Below are positions 60,734 through 64,000 of a DNA stretch of 64,000 nt, one piece after another; positions within the stretch are counted from its first letter, which is position 1, and each line of letters begins with the position of its first letter. The DNA is from CAILZL01 sp049840395 (GTDB taxonomy: Bacteria > Pseudomonadota > Gammaproteobacteria > Steroidobacterales > Steroidobacteraceae). Location: the NCBI GenBank assembly GCA_049840395.1, contig JASGLD010000002.1, positions 62,001 to 126,000 of the forward strand, in the 5' to 3' direction. Position numbers and translations under genes: made by a program. The notes below the pieces were generated by a model. The model ran no database searches. It was not told the DNA's origin and was given only the letters and a program-made list of their open reading frames with translations.

Positions 60734-61102
60734 ATGAATAACTCACGATGGATTTCGGTTGTGCTGTTGAGCGGCATCGGCTGGTTGTCGAATGCCGGTG
60801 CACATCATTCGGCGGCTGCCTTCGATCGCAGCAATCCCGTCGCCATGACCGGCACAGTGAAAAAATTTCTCTGGACCAATCCGCATGCCTGGGTGCACTT
60901 GATGGTGCCGGATGGCAAGGGTGGTGAAGACGAATATGTTTTGGAAGGTCCAGCGCCGGTGGGATTGGCGCGCAATGGTTGGACAGGCAGAACGCTCCAA
61001 GCCGGTATGAAGATTCGCTGCGTGGTCGCGCCGCGTCGCGATGGTACGCATGGCGGTGAGTTCCTGGCGGTGTTCAAAGATGGCAAACAAATCAAGTTCT
61101 AA
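60734..61102 (+). CDS. DUF6152 exported protein, paralogue B
   Basis: 122-aa secreted DUF6152 protein (signal peptide SVVLLSGIGWLSNAGA), with AHHSAAAFDRSNPVAMTGTV and FLWTNPHAWVHLMVPDGKGG. It is the counterpart of 50387-50755, with the same length and motifs. GAGG lies upstream of ATG. First gene of the three-gene exported block, 19 bp after the receptor. Confidence 0.87.
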   Translation: MNNSRWISVVLLSGIGWLSNAGAHHSAAAFDRSNPVAMTGTVKKFLWTNPHAWVHLMVPDGKGGEDEYVLEGPAPVGLARNGWTGRTLQAGMKIRCVVAPRRDGTHGGEFLAVFKDGKQIKF

Positions 61103-61118
61103 TCGGGAGCATTGCGTC

Positions 61119-62033
61119 ATGATCAACCATGCATCGACACGATCGCTGGTATCGTGTTGCGCAGTCATTGTTGCCCTGAGTTATTGCAGCAGTAGTTGGG
61201 CGCAGATCGAGCCGCCTACCGACGAAGATTTGGCAGCAGTGCCGGCAGGTTTTCTCGATATCGTGCGAGGCAAGGGCGCGGTGATCAATCGCGGTCAGCG
61301 CGATAAGAATGCACCGCCGCGTCCTGCCGGTCCGGCTTCGAGTAACGATCCCCGTGACTTCAGCGGCAACTGGAAGGCAAACGATTTCGGTGGACCCATC
61401 GAACAAAGTTTCGAGGCTGGCCAGCGGCCCGGACCACGCATTCTTTCCAAGTATGAGTTATCGCGTTTCTGCATGGTGTATCCGGCGGTCACTTCCATCG
61501 CCGGCGAGATCTTTCAAACCCCGCAGCAGCTCACCATTGTTTACGACGGCAACAACACCAATGTGGTGCGGGTGCGGCGCATTCGTTTGAACGGCGAACA
61601 TCCGGCAAAAGTGACGCCGACCTATGGTGGCGATTCGGTAGCCAAGTGGGAAGGCAATACCTTGGTGGTCGACACCGTAGGCATCAAGGGCACCTTCGGT
61701 TACGCAGGCACCAACATTCACATCCCCGGCAAGGATATCTACGATCAACCGATCAAGAAGGGCGAGAAGTTGCCGCCGCCCGACAAGGCGTTGGATCTAT
61801 CGGTGGTCATGGCGACGCCGACTCTGCACGTAGTTGAGCGCATTACCAAGAGCGATGACCGTACCAGTTTGCGCAATGAAGTCACTTTCATGGATACGGC
61901 TACGAACATGACGCAGTACAAGATCACCAGCGACTACAGCTTTGCCAAGCCTGGCGAGTATGTCGAGAACATCTGCGAGGATGGTAATGACTTGTATGGC
62001 GTGGGTTATCTGGGCGAGGGTGACGCACAATGA
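61119..62033 (+). CDS. Exported GNTLVVDTVGIKG-motif protein, ~304 aa, paralogue B
   Basis: 304-aa secreted protein: signal peptide (LVSCCAVIVALSYCSSSWAQ), then NDPRDFSGNWKANDFGG, RPGPRILSKYELSRFC, VVRVRRIRLNGEHPAKVTP, SVAKWEGNTLVVDTVGIKG and ATPTLHVVERITKS. It matches paralogue A block by block but lacks its Met/Gly-rich insert and has an extra IHIPGKDIYDQPIKKGEKL segment. ATG 61119 (GGGAG 9 nt upstream) is preferred; the frame to 61041 overlaps the previous gene. Function unknown. Confidence 0.8.
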   Translation: MINHASTRSLVSCCAVIVALSYCSSSWAQIEPPTDEDLAAVPAGFLDIVRGKGAVINRGQRDKNAPPRPAGPASSNDPRDFSGNWKANDFGGPIEQSFEAGQRPGPRILSKYELSRFCMVYPAVTSIAGEIFQTPQQLTIVYDGNNTNVVRVRRIRLNGEHPAKVTPTYGGDSVAKWEGNTLVVDTVGIKGTFGYAGTNIHIPGKDIYDQPIKKGEKLPPPDKALDLSVVMATPTLHVVERITKSDDRTSLRNEVTFMDTATNMTQYKITSDYSFAKPGEYVENICEDGNDLYGVGYLGEGDAQ

Positions 62034-62764
62034 GCGCGATCTTGTTTGCAGAAAGACATGCGAAGTATTTACGTGTTGCAATGCTTGCCCTGGGTGGATT
62101 GTTGGCAGTTGCCTGTTCTAAAAAAGAATCCGCTGATCTACATGATCTCAGCGGCACCTGGCAGATTGCCCAACCCATAGAAGCATTGCTAACTGCTGAA
62201 AATGCTGTCCCACCCTTGCTTCCGGAAGCGAAAAGTCTCTACGAGCAACGCATGGCGGCAAAGAAAGCGGGTGATGTGTCCTTCGATCCCAGCAGCCGCT
62301 GCAAGCCACCGGGTGAGCCGCGTTCTCTGTACGAATTGGGTTATCCATTCGAGATCGTGCAAAAGCCCGAGCGCATTGATTTTCTATATCAATGGAATCG
62401 TCTGTTCCGAGTGATCGACATCGACAAGACCCTGCCGGATTTCGCCGGACCTTACTACTACGGTAAGTCGGCCGGACATTGGCAAGGCGACACCCTGGTG
62501 GTGCAGGTCATCGGCATCAAGGGCGAGACGCTGCTCGATGCTTCCGGTTTGCCGCATAGCGAAGACCTGAAGCTGGTGGAACGCTTTAAGAAGCTGGACG
62601 ACAACACGCTTGAGGCCGTGCTGCAGTTCGACGATCCCAAAACCTTCAGCAAACCTTGGGAGGCGCGCATGGTGTTTGCGCGCAAGCCTGCTGGAACGTT
62701 GGTCGAAGATGTGTGCGAGGAGCGCATCAAATTGCCGGGTCACTACAGCCTGCAATATCCCTGA
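62030..62764 (+). CDS. DLSGTW lipoprotein, ~244 aa, paralogue B
   Basis: 244-aa protein with a probable lipobox LLAVAC (Cys29), then LHDLSGTWQIAQPIEALL, RCKPPGEPRSLYELGYPFEI, FLYQWNRLFRVID, YYYGKSAGHWQGDTLVVQVI, SGLPHSEDLKLVERFKKLDD and DDPKTFSKPW. It is the counterpart of 48618-49391. Here the central motif W-x-G-D-T-L-V-V is complete, showing kinship with the ~300-aa family. Starts in an ATGA overlap with the upstream gene. Function unknown; envelope localisation is inferred. Confidence 0.82.
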   Translation: MSAILFAERHAKYLRVAMLALGGLLAVACSKKESADLHDLSGTWQIAQPIEALLTAENAVPPLLPEAKSLYEQRMAAKKAGDVSFDPSSRCKPPGEPRSLYELGYPFEIVQKPERIDFLYQWNRLFRVIDIDKTLPDFAGPYYYGKSAGHWQGDTLVVQVIGIKGETLLDASGLPHSEDLKLVERFKKLDDNTLEAVLQFDDPKTFSKPWEARMVFARKPAGTLVEDVCEERIKLPGHYSLQYP

Positions 62765-62831
62765 GTCAGTGCTTCTTTGGAATTGCTAATAACGATGTGC
62801 GTATGCCTTTTAACAACACGGGTGGGATGCT

Positions 62832-63422
62832 ATGAAAGATCAGAGTAAGAAAGTGTATGGTCTGTTGGGCGCATGCGTTGTCGGCGCATTGATCGGCACC
62901 GCCGCGATGGCCATTGAAGTGGACCCGGCGACCATCAAGCGTGGCGATGTCGGACCTGTTACACCTTACGGTGAATTGCCGGAAGAAGCAGCGGCCAAGC
63001 GTGTCATGTTCGACTGGCTATATATGCTGGAAGTGGAGCGCAAGCCCAAGGAAGCGTTCGAGAAGTACGTCAGCAAGAACTATTGCAACCACAGTCACAT
63101 CAGCACCAAGGGCAAGAAGCCTTGTTTCAGCTATGAAGAAACCCTGGCTAGCTGGATCGAGCGTCATCCGGAACCACTCAAGCCCGGTCAGAAAATCGAA
63201 ATCCCCACCATGGCTTCGGTTAACGGCGAGATGGTGACCATGTATGGCGCCGGCGTCGATGTGTTCCGTGTGGTGGACGGCAAGATCACCGATCACTGGG
63301 ATGGCTCGCCACCGGCTGAAGTCACTATCAAGGCCCATGATCCTGCCGGTGTGGCCAGAGCCGTGGCGAGAATCGAAGAAGCGGTGGCTGAGCGCAATAA
63401 AGCCAAAGTGGTTAAGAAATAA
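62832..63422 (+). CDS. Exported SnoaL/NTF2-like protein 1
   Basis: 196-aa protein with a signal peptide (VYGLLGACVVGALIGTAAMA) and an NTF2/SnoaL-type cone fold: KRVMFDWLYMLEVERKPKEA, EKYVSKNYCNHSHIS, NGEMVTMYGAGVDVFRVVDG and KITDHWDGSPPA. SnoaL-like members bind or isomerise small polyketide or steroid-like ligands; this one has two cysteines (YCNHSH and PCFSYE). The following gene is a tandem paralogue. GGTGGGATGCT precedes ATG. Confidence 0.82.
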   Translation: MKDQSKKVYGLLGACVVGALIGTAAMAIEVDPATIKRGDVGPVTPYGELPEEAAAKRVMFDWLYMLEVERKPKEAFEKYVSKNYCNHSHISTKGKKPCFSYEETLASWIERHPEPLKPGQKIEIPTMASVNGEMVTMYGAGVDVFRVVDGKITDHWDGSPPAEVTIKAHDPAGVARAVARIEEAVAERNKAKVVKK

Positions 63423-63442
63423 TCAGTACCCGCGGAGGTCGT

Positions 63443-64000
63443 ATGAAATCCTCGGTACTCGTTTCATTGATTGCCTCCGTGCTGGCCATTGTCTCCGCCG
63501 TATCGGCGGCGGAGACTCGTACAGTCGATGTCGGCCCATTGGATGCCTACGGCGAAATGCCGCAGGAAAGCGCCAACAAGCGTCTGGTGTTCGAATGGCT
63601 GGATCTTGCCATCAAGCAACAGCAACCTCAGCAGGCATTCGAAAAATATGTCAGCAAGCAGTTTAAAGAGCACAGTCATCTGCTGCGCAAGCAAGGACAG
63701 GATGCAGCGGGTTACACAGAGAAGCTTGCCGAGGTAACCAAGCAGGCTGAGCAATTCAAGAAGGGAGTTGATCTGGGCTTGCCCAAACAAGCAGCGGTCA
63801 ACGGTGAGATGGTGACCCTGTACGGCCGCACCTTGGACATCTATCGAGTCGAGAACGGCAGGATCACTGATCATTGGGATGCATCGCCTGCGCAGACCAT
63901 CACTATCAAGGAGCATGCGCCGGGCACGGCTGTGAATGTGATGAAGCCAAGTACCGTCACACCGCCACCATTGACAGCCGAAGAGTTGAATCCGGATCTG
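63443..64000 (+). CDS. Exported SnoaL/NTF2-like protein 2 (runs off right edge)
   Basis: Starts at ATG 63443 with GGAGG 7 nt upstream and is open to the window end (186 codons). Signal peptide (VLVSLIASVLAIVSAVSA), then RTVDVGPLDAYGEMPQESAN, KRLVFEWLDLAIKQQQ, EKYVSKQFKEHSHLLR, NGEMVTLYGRTLDIYRVENG and RITDHWDASPA. It is a clear tandem paralogue of the preceding gene, lacking its cysteine pair. The stop codon is outside the window. Confidence 0.8.
   Translation, partial: MKSSVLVSLIASVLAIVSAVSAAETRTVDVGPLDAYGEMPQESANKRLVFEWLDLAIKQQQPQQAFEKYVSKQFKEHSHLLRKQGQDAAGYTEKLAEVTKQAEQFKKGVDLGLPKQAAVNGEMVTLYGRTLDIYRVENGRITDHWDASPAQTITIKEHAPGTAVNVMKPSTVTPPPLTAEELNPDL

Overview
The window reads as chromosome of a free-living gammaproteobacterium of moderately high GC. 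The gene order dapA / gcvR / bcp, the Mla lipid-transport operon, SUF iron-sulfur assembly under an Rrf2 regulator, the small bacterial 4.5S SRP RNA and the NADP malic enzyme with a fused PTA-like domain all fit that class. The many TonB-dependent receptors linked to DUF6152 proteins point to a Steroidobacteraceae / Xanthomonadales-like lineage. That last placement is an inference from gene content, not a measurement.

Layout. 1-4.6 kb: SUF operon on the minus strand (Rrf2 regulator, sufB, sufC, sufD, start of sufS). 4.9-8.0 kb: mlaFEDCB on the plus strand; the matching lipoprotein mlaA lies at 37.5-38.3 kb. 8.0-11.2 kb: a large lipoprotein with a ~625-residue polyserine linker and a propeller-like C-terminal domain. 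11.5-14.8 kb: YihY/BrkB membrane protein, several very small stress-type proteins and a type IB topoisomerase. 15-17.2 kb: an FAH / extradiol-dioxygenase-like / GlcG operon. 17.4-19.6 kb: divergent alkylation-repair genes (an Ada-AlkA fusion and ogt) around palindromic sites. 20-28 kb: two aminotransferases, an ORF6N protein, a gene split by one in-frame TGA, an unusual ion channel and tRNA-Asn. 28-43.7 kb: housekeeping genes (uvrB, SRP RNA, dnaX, ybaB, recR, maeB, mlaA, bepA-like, phoH-like, bcp, gcvR, dapA). 43.7-44.0 kb: tRNA-Ser preceded by a broken 5' copy that contains five tandem hairpins.

The most unusual region is 44.2-64.0 kb. Two large TonB-dependent uptake loci face away from each other around a set of regulators. 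The minus-strand locus runs TonB receptor, stand-alone POTRA protein, DUF6152 protein, ~330-aa secreted protein, ~257-aa lipoprotein, Spy-like protein, alpha/beta hydrolase; a second paralogous receptor follows. The plus-strand locus runs ECF sigma factor, FecR-type anti-sigma factor, STN-domain TonB receptor (frameshifted here), DUF6152 protein, ~304-aa secreted protein, ~244-aa lipoprotein and two NTF2-like secreted proteins. The block of three uncharacterised exported proteins occurs in the same order in both loci. The ~300-aa and ~250-aa families also share a W-x-G-D-T-L-V-V-D type motif, so they look like branches of one superfamily. I infer an envelope uptake-and-processing system for an unknown small molecule, controlled by cell-surface signalling and possibly by an atypical LytTR regulator whose phosphoacceptor aspartate is replaced by glutamate.

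Dispersed palindromic repeats are frequent: a pair at 14.84 and 27.81 kb, a long inverted repeat between sufC and sufB, a G/C-rich pair flanking ybaB, and a ~147-bp palindrome after the SRP RNA. No CRISPR array, prophage, insertion sequence or integrase was seen.
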